DNA from: Allorhizobium ampelinum S4
GTDB taxonomy: Bacteria > Pseudomonadota > Alphaproteobacteria > Rhizobiales > Rhizobiaceae
DNA: 64,000 nucleotides
Direction: 5' to 3'
Assembly: GCF_000016285.1 (NCBI RefSeq)
Contig: NC_011989.1
Coordinates: forward strand, 2,545,001-2,609,000
Shown here one piece after another: positions 7,586-16,200 of the stretch. How positions within the stretch are numbered: the stretch's first letter is position 1; the number at the start of each line of letters is the position of its first letter. The notes beneath the pieces are model-generated. The model was not told where the DNA came from and did no database searches. It worked only from the letters and a program-made list of their open reading frames with translations. A program made the translations under genes and the position numbers.

Positions 7586-8059
7586 ATGAATCTCAGAAAA
7601 TTTGCCGCTGTGGCCATTGCTACAGCGTTCGTTTCGTCGTGCGGAAGTGTCTCTCGCGGCACCACGGAAGATGTAACCATCCACGCCTTACCAGACGACG
7701 CATCGATCCGAACCTCCCTCGGCCCCGGCTGTCCCCGTTCGCCCTGCACATTTCCAGTGAAACGAAAAGACGCCTTCACCGCATTTGCGGAACGCGAAGG
7801 CTATAAGCCCGGATCGATCCAAATCAAAACAGAGATCAGCGGTGCAGGCGCTGCCGGCTTCGCAGGCAATGTCCTCCTTGGCGGCGTGATCGGCATGGGT
7901 GTCGATGCCTACAACAAGTCGAGCTATGACCACAAACCAAACCCGGCTTATATCGTACTCGAACCTATCAACCCGAATGATCCGAAGACGCCACCTCAGA
8001 AAGCCCCCATGCTGCCAAAGAAGACAGCTGGTGGGTCATCCACTAAGCCGACGAGTTAA
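7586..8059 (+). CDS. Small outer-membrane-type lipoprotein
   Basis: 157 residues with a typical lipoprotein signal: MNLRKFAAVAIATAFVSSC, lipobox VSSC with Cys19. The mature part contains a paired-cysteine stretch (GPGCPRSPCTFPV, about 49-61), a Gly/Ala-rich hydrophobic segment (AGFAGNVLLGGVIGMGVDAY, about 92-111) and a proline/lysine-rich tail. It is preceded by TATAAT (7561-7566) and an AGGGGG ribosome site and followed by a strong terminator, so it is a single-gene unit. It resembles conserved rhizobial lipoproteins of unknown role; it is probably host rather than phage. Confidence 0.75.
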   Translation: MNLRKFAAVAIATAFVSSCGSVSRGTTEDVTIHALPDDASIRTSLGPGCPRSPCTFPVKRKDAFTAFAEREGYKPGSIQIKTEISGAGAAGFAGNVLLGGVIGMGVDAYNKSSYDHKPNPAYIVLEPINPNDPKTPPQKAPMLPKKTAGGSSTKPTS

Positions 8060-8063
8060 AACA

Positions 8064-8095
8064 TCCAAAAGGCCGCTTAATAGCGGCCTTTTGGA
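8064..8095 (+). terminator. Hairpin terminator after the lipoprotein gene
   Basis: A perfect 14-base inverted repeat (TCCAAAAGGCCGCT / AGCGGCCTTTTGGA) with a TAAT loop, starting 4 bases after the stop codon. The right arm holds the TTTT. Confidence 0.8.
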
Positions 8096-8263
8096 TACAT
8101 TGAATGGCGAAGGGACAAATTGTCCAGACACGATTAGGCAACTATCATCGACAAAAGGCTGAACGGAGCTCAAAACTGAATAAGACTTTGGGAAAACTCG
8201 TCCCCTTTTTAGTACGTCGATTGGCCTCAACTGATTTCTGCAAGTCACTAGCTGGGGTGCTCG

Positions 8264-10780
8264 TCATGAGCCTAATAGATGAGCAAGTTCAACGATTTTC
8301 GCACCGCTTACTTCCATAGAAACTCGGTTATTGATGATACCCCGGATGGCTCCGCGTAAGCCATCGAAATCACCCGCGTCGATTCTAGCAACGCCTTCCA
8401 TCACGAGCTGCTTGTGAAGCGCCTCGTCAACCGCAAGGTAGTCTTCGTGAGCGATCTCTTGGAAGAGACCTATGAGGAACTCCGGCTGACTTGAAACTAT
8501 TTTAAAACGGATCGAACGCATCTCGTCGAGAGCGTAGCGAGCGGAATCAAAATCTCCTTCACGCACTGAGCGCCGCGCAGTAGAGACAAGGCGATCGTGC
8601 CGCTCGATCTCAACAGTCTCCGCCATGTCACGCAGTTCATCGAAACCTGTTTCAGCAGCCTCGACCTCTTTAGTTACGACTTGCTTTACATTCTCAGGAC
8701 TAATTCTCAGCAGGGCAATCTCCTGCCTGATCTTGCGTGCCTCCTCGGTTACGGAACGGTGCGTGTCAGCGTCGATCGACACAGCGAGAGCTGCATGCTG
8801 GTCCTCGATTTTGTCTCGCAGGGGATTGATTTCCTGCTCTGCCGTCGGAAGCATTTCATTGAGCACCCGCAACTCCTCCTCGGCCCGCGCCAAGAGTGAG
8901 GTCGCGACCTGCGATCCTTGCTCTCCCTCGAAATTTATATGGCCACCCTCGACAAAGTATAGCCTCGGAGCATCAATCACGCGACCAATACTTGGGATTT
9001 CGACAGCGAAGCTGAGTAGGCCGTTATCGCTTAAACGCCAATGGACGATTAACTCATCGCCGCGAGCGATTCGTTCTCCGCGCGAAAGATCATTTTCGGC
9101 GTCGAGCCTGAAGTCGCCGATATGCAGGTTCTTCTCTGGATCGTCGATACCGGTGGCCATGTCGAAGAACTCGAAATTGAGCGTGTCGGCTACGCCCCCA
9201 CGCATTGTCTTTCCTGCACGAAACGCCTGACGTCCCTCAGCAGGCAATGCAGTGCCTTTTGAGACCAATGGCACCAATTTATTACGTTCGTAGCCGACCG
9301 TACCCGTTTGCGTCTTGACGGCGAGCGTGTAGGTCATTGGAACGCTCGCTGCCGTGGCAAGCGCCCGAGTTATCAAAATGTCGCGGGAAAGTGCTGGTAC
9401 CGCGATGCCATTTTCTCCAGAAACTATGATCTTGAAGCGATGCTCACCGTCCCGGCGCAGCGAGAGTGGGATCTTCAACGGGCCATCAATCAATAGTCGT
9501 CCTGTCGTTGTACCCGTCTCGTCAATCACCTCGATCCAGAATTTATCGGCATTGGCGTCCTCTGGCCTCACACTCAGTCTGGTAGTCTCTGCTGTAACCC
9601 GTGCTTGGTACTCGAATGCGAGATTGATAGATCCGCACACCTTTTCCCTTGATCGCGAAACCTTTCGTGTGGAATGACTTTCCTGCCAGACTCGACTCTC
9701 CGCAAAGATTGCAGCACCCATGGCGACAGCCGTCATCGGATCGAGATTCTGCTCAACTTCGATAGCAAGTTCGCGCTGCAACATTTCCCGAATGAGCGGC
9801 ATCTTGGAGGGACCACCGATCGGAACAACCTTGCTAACATCCTCAGGACGATATCCATTGTCGGAAAGAACCTTCCGGCAGAGAGTGATCGTATCCTCGA
9901 CTTTGTCACGTACGATCGCAGCTACAGCATCGCGCGTTGTGTCGATACCAAGATAGATATCAGAGCCTTCAAGATCTCGCATCCGCACATCATCTTCGCT
10001 GGCGAAGATCGAGGCGCTGGCGGATGCCGAAAGTTGAATCTTGGCTCGTTCAATAGCATGATGGGAGACTGTGGTGAGAAACCGAAAGGCTGGATCCTTC
10101 TGGAAATGCTCAGGCAGTTTAAAGTTGGACATGAGCCATGGTCGGACGATGCTGTCAAAGATGCGACGGTCGAAATCGCGCCCGCCGAGCATGTTGATGC
10201 CCTCGTGAGCTATCACGTTGACTGAACCACCAGTGCTGATAACGAGCGCTACATCAAAGGTACCACCGCCGAGGTCATAGATGAGAAAGACGCCATCTTT
10301 TACCGAAGACTTTGCGACAGCCGCAATGGCTGCAGCGACTGGCTCCTGAACCAAGCTCACCTTGTTGAGCCCGGCGGCGTTCGCCGCACGGATCGTAGCT
10401 TCGCTCTGCATCTGATTGAAAGCAGCGGGAATGGTGATCACTACGCCTTCGATCTGTCGACCGCCCGATTCCGTAGTAGCCTGAGCAACTAACGTACGGA
10501 TAATTTCAGCGCTGCATTCCTCAGGAGTCCATTCCTCGTCGTTGATCCTTATGGGGCTTCGAGTGCCCATTGATCTTTTGAATCCAGCCGCTACGCTCTG
10601 CGGTGAGGTAACCGTGCGGTCATAAGCACTTTTTCCAACAAACCTATGTCCCCTGCGATCGACATAGATCACACTCGGCAACACATCACTCCCATCTGAG
10701 GCCTTGAAGAGTCGAAGGTGACCATCAAGATAGCCTACTACTGCCGAGTTCGAAGTTCCGAGATCGATACCGAGATACAT
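8264..10780 (-). CDS. Hsp70/DnaK-family chaperone with long C-terminal extension
   Basis: 838 residues from the ATG at 10780 (a GTG at 10792 is the other option). The first about 380 residues are an Hsp70 ATPase: GIDLGTSNSAV phosphate-1 loop near the start, YDLGGGTFDVAL phosphate-2 loop near 165, and PIGGPSKMPLIREML adenosine motif near 330. A beta-rich segment follows, and the last about 250 residues are charged helices (EEELRVLNEMLPTAEQE...). DnaK is about 640 residues, so this protein carries roughly 200 extra. It ends a leftward operon with a GrpE-like and a membrane J-like protein, 15 bases behind the former. A dedicated chaperone machine is inferred; its client is unknown. Confidence 0.85.
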   Translation of the reverse strand: MYLGIDLGTSNSAVVGYLDGHLRLFKASDGSDVLPSVIYVDRRGHRFVGKSAYDRTVTSPQSVAAGFKRSMGTRSPIRINDEEWTPEECSAEIIRTLVAQATTESGGRQIEGVVITIPAAFNQMQSEATIRAANAAGLNKVSLVQEPVAAAIAAVAKSSVKDGVFLIYDLGGGTFDVALVISTGGSVNVIAHEGINMLGGRDFDRRIFDSIVRPWLMSNFKLPEHFQKDPAFRFLTTVSHHAIERAKIQLSASASASIFASEDDVRMRDLEGSDIYLGIDTTRDAVAAIVRDKVEDTITLCRKVLSDNGYRPEDVSKVVPIGGPSKMPLIREMLQRELAIEVEQNLDPMTAVAMGAAIFAESRVWQESHSTRKVSRSREKVCGSINLAFEYQARVTAETTRLSVRPEDANADKFWIEVIDETGTTTGRLLIDGPLKIPLSLRRDGEHRFKIIVSGENGIAVPALSRDILITRALATAASVPMTYTLAVKTQTGTVGYERNKLVPLVSKGTALPAEGRQAFRAGKTMRGGVADTLNFEFFDMATGIDDPEKNLHIGDFRLDAENDLSRGERIARGDELIVHWRLSDNGLLSFAVEIPSIGRVIDAPRLYFVEGGHINFEGEQGSQVATSLLARAEEELRVLNEMLPTAEQEINPLRDKIEDQHAALAVSIDADTHRSVTEEARKIRQEIALLRISPENVKQVVTKEVEAAETGFDELRDMAETVEIERHDRLVSTARRSVREGDFDSARYALDEMRSIRFKIVSSQPEFLIGLFQEIAHEDYLAVDEALHKQLVMEGVARIDAGDFDGLRGAIRGIINNRVSMEVSGAKIVELAHLLGS

Positions 10781-10795
10781 GTTGAGATCCACAAA

Positions 10796-11152
10796 TTAGC
10801 TTTTGAGTGCCAGCAGGACACGACCCATCTGGATTACCCGCATATCCCGGACAATTGCGGGAGAAAGGGTTCGCTCCACAACAAGTCCGTCCTCACTGGG
10901 AAAGTCTTCTAGATTATCCGCTGTCGCGGGGCTTCCAGGCCCGAAAGGCTCACCATCAAGGCTGATGACTTTAAGGCCAGCTTCCGCTGCAAGCGCATGA
11001 AGCTGTATCTCCGAGTATTTGATCTGGGACGTGAGCCGATTTTTCTCCGCATCCGGTACAAGGCCAACGGTCTTCGCATACTGCTGGAGAAGTTTCCATT
11101 GCTCAACGCAAAGGCGAGCGACTATCGAAGATGTTTCTTGGTCGTGCGTCAC
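10796..11152 (-). CDS. GrpE-like small protein of the Hsp70 operon
   Basis: 118 residues from the GTG at 11150-11152, which starts one base after the upstream stop with AAAGGA as ribosome site inside the end of that gene. The first half is helical; the second half, GEPFGPGSPATAD... to RVIQMGRVLLALKS, follows the pattern of the GrpE beta domain (G-x-P-F-x-P ... G-x-V-x-x-A). GrpE is the nucleotide-exchange factor of DnaK, and position directly before the Hsp70 gene fits. Overall identity to classical GrpE is low, so this is a probable, not certain, assignment. Confidence 0.55.
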   Translation of the reverse strand: MTHDQETSSIVARLCVEQWKLLQQYAKTVGLVPDAEKNRLTSQIKYSEIQLHALAAEAGLKVISLDGEPFGPGSPATADNLEDFPSEDGLVVERTLSPAIVRDMRVIQMGRVLLALKS

Positions 11153-11153
11153 A

Positions 11154-13097
11154 TCACCATCCTTTTGCGACCGTTGCCGCATCACGCATGAATTGACTAC
11201 CATTAGAGGACGCTTCGAGCTCCACTGCGGTCATGTCGCTCTGTCGGTACCTAAAGTTACTACAACGCAGATTAAAGTCTGCAACCAGACCGTTGAACTT
11301 GTCTATCGCGGAATTCGATTGCGCCATTGTTCGCAGAAGATCGAGACGTTTGCCCTGAAAAATGCAGTACCGGATTTCAGATCGGTTGAGGGTCGCACCA
11401 ACTCTCGGTAATGGCTTGAATTCTGACTTGTCATCAACACTCGACGCCTTGGTTGAAGCTGAAGAACTGAGCGGAAGTGTGCCGTTTACTGTTGACGATG
11501 GCTTATAGGACGAAGAGGGTGAGCTCGAATAGGACGGACTCTTGTTCGAGTTGACGAATGCTACCGGAATAAAAACTACAGCAAGGACCAACACACTGAC
11601 GACAAATTTCGTCCGATTTTGGCGCCGTTTGTCAATTAATACCGAGTATAATTCAGCTAATTCAGGCTTGACCCCCACGGGAGCTATGATCATAGCAGCC
11701 TCCACCACCGCTGTCATGCGGGAGAGGTTGCCCTTTTCTTTTTCGATCTCAGGGATCTTCCAGTTGCGGAAGATGGTCTCTACATATTCAGTAAAGCGTG
11801 CCTTGGTTTCATCCGAGATCTTAGGTTTCTGCAGGATGTAATCCACTCCCCTAAGGATTATATAAGCGACTTCCGGTTTCTGCTGGTCGTTGTTGAAGAA
11901 GAGTGCGAGATCACCCGCTGCTGCAGCCGCCAAATTAGGGTCACCGACTTCCATGTAAGCCTTAAGCGCTTGCGCGAAAGAACCTGCAGGAGACCGGGCT
12001 TCCGCTGTCAACCCGTACGCCTTCACAGACTTAGCAAATTCCTGGTGAGCTGCCTTCGCCGCATCGCAAGCATCAACCAATGGCTGGAAAAGCATCAACT
12101 CCTGACGTTCGTTGATCAATCCCTCGAGATCTAAAAGATCTTTCTCCGATAGGTTCTTTAGCTCTTCAGCATGTGCCAGCCATGAAGCTATTGCAAAAAG
12201 CAATTCCTTTGCCTCGTCAAGCCTGCCTTCAACGTTGGTGAGGTAAAGGACGTACTCCCGCATTTCTTCGAAGATTTTCTTTGTTCGAGGTTCGGCATGG
12301 CCACGCCAATTGTAAAACCCGATAACTGGCCGCGTGTAGTGGTTCCATTTTTTGAGCGCATTTCCGAGGCGTGAAGCAGCAGCGGCATTAGAAAGCGATC
12401 CAGATTTCGAACTCTCGATAGTTTCGTGTATTTCGTCTGCAATCCTCAACTGATCCTTTTCGCAGCGCTTCTCAAACTCCTTAACGAGCAAAGGAAGGAA
12501 CGACGAGGGTGACCCGCTCAAAATTTCGGCGTCAAGAACATCGCTTAAATGAGATGATCCATCGGAACCATCCATCAATCCCCTGACCAAGGAAACTGCG
12601 TGACGCTGCTTCAGGTCATGGAGAGTGGACTGGAAGGTCGTCTGATCAGGTACCGGAAAACCCGCAGCTCGCCTCGTCTTGTGGAGAAAGCTGAAGACCG
12701 GCTCCGGCTCAAACCATTTCCAGGTGTTTAGGTATGCAGCAAGCGCATCCTTCGTGATGGTTCGACGCGAGGCCATGTCGGCGATGACGTTAACCTTAGC
12801 CAAGTCAGGAAAGTTCGCTATTGTCTGCAGCAAAATCTCCTCATCTGTGTTTGAAGACTGATCCAACACTTTCGCGACTTGCGTTTCACTTAGTTCAGGA
12901 AGCCAAGATAGCTCGGCCTGCAAACGAAGACGTGGCGTAACAAGAGCCTGCTGAGCCTTGTTAAGTACGTTCTCAGTTCTCGATGGACCAATTTCAGCGT
13001 CGTCGACGAGGTCAGCAATCTCCTGAGCAGTCGATTGAAACCGGGCTCCAAGTACATTGAAAGCGTTAGAACCAAGTGAAAATTCTTCGGTTTGCAT
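11154..13097 (-). CDS. Membrane-anchored J-like/helical-repeat protein of the Hsp70 operon
   Basis: 647 residues. The N-terminus (NAFNVLGARFQSTAQEIAD) recalls the start of degenerate J-domain proteins, but there is no HPD motif, so Hsp70 stimulation is uncertain. Residues about 90-480 are helical and TPR-like. One membrane segment near 495-515 (KFVVSVLVLAVVFIPVAFV) has basic residues before it, putting the large N-terminal part in the cytoplasm. A Ser-rich linker (SYSSSPSSSYKPSS) and an about 100-residue periplasmic tail with cysteines follow. It is the first large gene of the chaperone operon and may tether the chaperone to the inner membrane. Confidence 0.7.
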   Translation of the reverse strand: MQTEEFSLGSNAFNVLGARFQSTAQEIADLVDDAEIGPSRTENVLNKAQQALVTPRLRLQAELSWLPELSETQVAKVLDQSSNTDEEILLQTIANFPDLAKVNVIADMASRRTITKDALAAYLNTWKWFEPEPVFSFLHKTRRAAGFPVPDQTTFQSTLHDLKQRHAVSLVRGLMDGSDGSSHLSDVLDAEILSGSPSSFLPLLVKEFEKRCEKDQLRIADEIHETIESSKSGSLSNAAAASRLGNALKKWNHYTRPVIGFYNWRGHAEPRTKKIFEEMREYVLYLTNVEGRLDEAKELLFAIASWLAHAEELKNLSEKDLLDLEGLINERQELMLFQPLVDACDAAKAAHQEFAKSVKAYGLTAEARSPAGSFAQALKAYMEVGDPNLAAAAAGDLALFFNNDQQKPEVAYIILRGVDYILQKPKISDETKARFTEYVETIFRNWKIPEIEKEKGNLSRMTAVVEAAMIIAPVGVKPELAELYSVLIDKRRQNRTKFVVSVLVLAVVFIPVAFVNSNKSPSYSSSPSSSYKPSSTVNGTLPLSSSASTKASSVDDKSEFKPLPRVGATLNRSEIRYCIFQGKRLDLLRTMAQSNSAIDKFNGLVADFNLRCSNFRYRQSDMTAVELEASSNGSQFMRDAATVAKGW

Positions 13098-13121
13098 AAG
13101 ATCTACTTCGTCCGCGAGGTG

Positions 13122-13325
13122 CTAATTGTTTCCCCTATTTTCAATCTTGCATAGTGACACAACTTTAGAAACACATTTTTTAGCGTATTTATCGTTCATT
13201 TCTAGGTCTTTGGACGAAGAGATAACGGCGAACTGCATCTCCGCGTTTTCACCGCGTCTAACGACGAATAGCCAATCAGTCGGCACGATTGCCAAGATTG
13301 AGCTCATCCTTGACCGCCTCGCCAT
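13122..13325 (-). CDS. Small ORF at the head of the Hsp70 operon (67 aa), possibly truncated
   Basis: 67 residues from an ATG preceded by GAGGAGGCT, ending 24 bases before the J-like gene. It reads MARRSRMSSILAIVPTDWLF and continues as a mixed alpha/beta small domain. The frame stays open to 13541, but that upstream part is only the antisense of the rightward microprotein gene. It may be a small fourth member of the chaperone operon or the 3' remnant of a gene cut by the duplication event next to it. No family recognised. Confidence 0.4.
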   Translation of the reverse strand: MARRSRMSSILAIVPTDWLFVVRRGENAEMQFAVISSSKDLEMNDKYAKKCVSKVVSLCKIENRGNN

Positions 13326-13347
13326 AGCCTCCTCAAATGCCCCTCTC

Positions 13348-13523
13348 TTGATCAAGCATGCGTCGCTACTAAATTGGTCAGCATGGGTACACTCATCGAA
13401 ATGATCATCGGCAGCCTGTTTGGGGCGCCACCGGCAAAAACCAAGATCGGAAAGCGCATCCAGAACTACGGCTGGATCGTGCCAATTGTCATCGGCATCG
13501 GTTTGCTGATCTTCCAGCGGTGA
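13348..13523 (+). repeat. Duplicated segment, copy 1 (promoter plus microprotein gene)
   Basis: Starts at TTGATCAAGCATGCG and is nearly identical to 14142-14317, including 34 bases upstream of the ATG. Differences fall mainly at third codon positions, so both copies have been kept as protein genes. Confidence 0.75.
13383..13523 (+). CDS. Duplicated membrane microprotein, copy 1 (46 aa)
   Basis: 46 residues: MGTLIEMIIGSLFGAPPAKT, a basic turn (KIGKRIQNYG) and one membrane helix (WIVPIVIGIGLLIF) ending QR. It was too short for a usual ORF cut-off and was found by its second copy 794 bases downstream. The copies differ mostly silently (ATC/ATT, GGC/GGG, CCA/CCG), which is evidence of selection on the protein. 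There is no ribosome site, but TTGATC and TAAATT with a 16-base gap lie directly before the ATG, so the message may be leaderless. Function unknown; a small inner-membrane peptide. Confidence 0.65.
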   Translation: MGTLIEMIIGSLFGAPPAKTKIGKRIQNYGWIVPIVIGIGLLIFQR

Positions 13524-14141
13524 TGGCCAGTCTGCCCGCAATGGCCTGGCCGATTGTCAGATAAGGATCAAATATGGAACCTAAGCGGCGCTTCACTACA
13601 GCCTGGCGCCGAAGGCCCGCCGTGAAATTTTCTTCCAATGGCCAGCATCGAACAAGTCATTCATTTCCATGCATTTTTGGCTCGCAGAGGATAATTCCGG
13701 CGCGAAATTTTTACTGTCTGAGTTTAACGGCAAATGTGGCGAGGCGTAGCGACCTACGCTGGTGCAATGTTCCGGCAATATCAATCCGTTGAAAAACGTC
13801 ACACCTGCTCTGAAGGGTTTTTGAAGGCACAGGTTAAGTTTGGTCATAAACTACGCTTACGCCCAGATCACACGCCCATCCCGCTTATTTTACTCGGGCA
13901 ATGATGCAGTTCGATTGGCAAAATATCTTTTTGAAACAACCACTCCCACCTGTTCCCATGAAATTTCGCAAATTCCCGCCAATTCCACATCTGCCTGACT
14001 GACAACACTCGCCGCGAAGTTTCGGAATTTTGACACGAAGAATCGGAAAATTGAAAATTCCGAAATTGGTGTCAAAAGTTCGTATGTACACGCATACAGG
14101 CACGACAAGGCTATTGGTGCTCACTTCTTAAATACCAGCCT
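13524..14141. other. Non-coding stretch between the microprotein copies
   Basis: No open frame here looks like a protein. The most structured part is 14020-14077: TTTCGGAATTTT (14020-14031) is the reverse complement of AAAATTCCGAAA (14054-14065), and TTTTGACAC (14028-14036) of GTGTCAAAA (14069-14077), giving two interleaved inverted repeats. The region is AT-richer than its neighbours and is probably a scar of past insertions. Confidence 0.4.
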
Positions 14142-14317
14142 TTGATCAAGCATGCGCCGCTGCTAGATTGGTCAGCATGGGCACATTCATTGAGATGATT
14201 ATCGGCAGTCTGTTCGGGGCGCCGCCAGCAAAAACCAAGATTGGAAAACGCATCCAGAATTACGGGTGGATTGTGTCTGTTGTCATCGGCATTGGCTTAC
14301 TGATTTTCTGGCGCTCA
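14142..14317 (+). repeat. Duplicated segment, copy 2 (promoter plus microprotein gene)
   Basis: Second copy of the 13348-13523 segment, in the same orientation. Similarity begins at the shared TTGATCAAGCATGCG and continues to the end of the membrane helix, after which the copies diverge. Confidence 0.75.
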
Positions 14318-14338
14318 TCCCCGGCCTTTGGGCGTTGA
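14177..14338 (+). CDS. Duplicated membrane microprotein, copy 2 (53 aa)
   Basis: 53 residues, 42 of the first 46 positions as in copy 1 (MGTFIEMIIGSLFGAPPAKT..., helix WIVSVVIGIGLLIF), then a longer tail WRSSPAFGR. The region upstream of the ATG is also conserved (TTGATC, 16 bases, TAGATT, then the ATG seven bases on) and again lacks a ribosome site. Small, singly spanning, with a basic cytoplasmic or periplasmic turn. Could be a toxin-like peptide, a membrane-stress peptide or a subunit of something larger; the sequence does not decide. Confidence 0.65.
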   Translation: MGTFIEMIIGSLFGAPPAKTKIGKRIQNYGWIVSVVIGIGLLIFWRSSPAFGR

Positions 14339-14372
14339 GCAATAAAGCCTCCGCCCGACGGTGGAGAAGCCC

Positions 14373-15581
14373 TCAGGCCTCCGGCTCACCGTAGATGATG
14401 CTTGAATATTCCCTTACACTCTCCGGCGTCTGCTCTTCAATGTTTTTAAGATAGCGTAGAAAACTCTCTTTTGTCTTGAGAGAGAAAATCTCAGCCCGGT
14501 AACATAGAGCGGCCTTCAGCTCTTTTTGCTGAAGTAGTGCTTCTGACGCTTGATCTATGATCATCGCGTGCACGTAAGGGGCATAGCTTGAGATCATTCT
14601 GACATCGTTCATCATTCCTTTATTGAAAATCTTTTTGGCTTTCAATGTGGCTTCGCGGCCTAAAGCAGCAAATAGATAGGACGATAACCGAAGGTGCGGC
14701 AGGCTTTTGTAGTGCTCAGAGCCCCAAAACGCCGAAATATTTTCCAGCCAAGCAGACTTTGGAATCCCATTCTCTAGCATCTCCCTCTCAAGGTAATAAA
14801 CTTCCTCTATTATCGGCGCGTTATGGCCTGAGTATGCCACTAAAGGATCACTATCAGACTGCTGACGAATAGCGGCGGAAAGGGTACTGAATTTCTCCTT
14901 CACCCACCCGTTGAGCTCATAGTCGAGTATTGCTTCGAAGCTTTGCTGAGACCATTTCTCTCTAAGTTTTTCGACCTGTGCGAAGAGCCGGTCTCTCTCG
15001 CCCCGAATGAGGTCTGATACCTCAGAATAATCGCGCTCAATAGTCACGTGCCATAATGGCAGCCAAACGTTCCTAGGCGTCTCTAAAGCATCGTCAATCG
15101 GAAATTCGGTGACTACTGGTCCACCATTAAAATACGAAACGGCCGCGTCGACGACCTGATTAAGGTCAATTTGCGTCGATTTGACGAATTGAATGTCTCC
15201 GCCAAAGTGCTCGATGAACTTGATCAATCCGATTGAGTCCCGACCGACAGCACTCTCATCGAGGTGGATATTAGAGTGAGGTAGGACAACCTGCTGCAGG
15301 CGAACCAACTTCTCTAGTTGGTCATAGAGTGATCTGAAAAAATCACCATGGTCTCTCGAACACCGTTCACCCGTGTAAATATTGAACAGCTCAGACCACG
15401 CAAACTGATCAAGGTAGATGACCTTCTTGTCTAAGTCAGGCAAACTATGTCGAGCGACGGCTCCACAGGAAGAGCAGCGAATGTGTAGGTGCTTGTGAAG
15501 AGGTCTGATCGGTTCGAGCACTCTACCATTGCATTTACTGCATTCGCCGAAAATCGGATGGTCTGACATTGTACCATTCAT
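14373..15581 (-). CDS. Zinc-ribbon plus PIN-like domain protein
   Basis: 402 residues from the ATG at 15581. Two CxxC pairs at the N-terminus (ECSKCNG and IRCSSCGA, about 14-40) form a zinc ribbon. A PIN-like fold follows: VIYLDQFAWSEL supplies the first Asp, and MMNDVRMISSYAPYVHAMIID near 325-345 supplies the conserved Asp pair of metal-dependent RNA/DNA nucleases. The middle is helical. PIN proteins of this size occur in defence and toxin loci, and this one lies in an accessory island among prophage and transposon debris. Nuclease function is inferred. AT-rich relative to the housekeeping genes, so probably acquired. Confidence 0.6.
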   Translation of the reverse strand: MNGTMSDHPIFGECSKCNGRVLEPIRPLHKHLHIRCSSCGAVARHSLPDLDKKVIYLDQFAWSELFNIYTGERCSRDHGDFFRSLYDQLEKLVRLQQVVLPHSNIHLDESAVGRDSIGLIKFIEHFGGDIQFVKSTQIDLNQVVDAAVSYFNGGPVVTEFPIDDALETPRNVWLPLWHVTIERDYSEVSDLIRGERDRLFAQVEKLREKWSQQSFEAILDYELNGWVKEKFSTLSAAIRQQSDSDPLVAYSGHNAPIIEEVYYLEREMLENGIPKSAWLENISAFWGSEHYKSLPHLRLSSYLFAALGREATLKAKKIFNKGMMNDVRMISSYAPYVHAMIIDQASEALLQQKELKAALCYRAEIFSLKTKESFLRYLKNIEEQTPESVREYSSIIYGEPEA

Positions 15582-15633
15582 AATCAACTTCACCCCACTA
15601 GCGCGATGTAGCTGGTAGGATGAAGGTAAAACA

Positions 15634-16200
15634 TCAAGAAGGGAAGTTTGTAATAACCACCTCCTTCACCGACTTGCTGTTGTTGCCCCCCGCAACAGAA
15701 TAGGTGCAATCAACCTCCTCGATATGGAAGGCTTCGAACGTTTCGAAGACGCCTTGAACGGCGTTTAAGGACAGGATGAACCGCCCTCGAAGGGTCTTCA
15801 AACGCCCCGCAAGAACCTCAAACTGATCCCGTCCGAACAGCGCCTTGCCGTAATCATCCTCACAGCCAAAATACGGCGGATCGAGATAAAACAGCACGCC
15901 CGGTCGATCATAGCGATTGATAGAGGCCAGCCAGTCCAGGTTCTCGATGACGACGCCAGACAGGCGCTCGTGGACATCTTCCAGAAGCGGCGCGAGGCGG
16001 GTCAGGTTGAAACGTGCGCTGCCTTCGTGCTGAACGCCGAAGGTCTGGCCTGCGACCTTGCCACCGAAGGTGAGCTTCTGGAGATAGATGAAGCGGGCGG
16101 CTCTCTCCAGATCGGTCAACGTTGCCGGGTCGCAGGCCTTCAGATGCTCGAATTCGCGGCGGCTGGTGATCTGGAACTTCAGGATGTCGATAAACTGCGG
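15634..16200 (-). pseudogene. D12-class adenine-specific DNA methyltransferase, 5'-truncated
   Basis: The reading from about 16200 to the stop covers the helical and C-terminal part of a D12/Dam-type N6-adenine methylase: TSRREFEHLKACDPATL, FIYLQKLTFGGKV, the catalytic FYLDPPYFG, and SYSVAGGNN-like end. The N-terminal S-adenosylmethionine loop (FxGxG) is missing: the frame runs on upstream to 16368, but with unrelated sequence. The protein therefore lacks half of its cofactor site and is almost certainly dead. Phage-encoded methylases of this type are common, which suggests another prophage remnant. Confidence 0.75.

Noticed and set aside
13890..14108. 72-residue leftward frame in the gap between microprotein copies
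   Set aside because: Two overlapping frames of equal quality exist here, both covering the inverted repeats; neither has a start signal.
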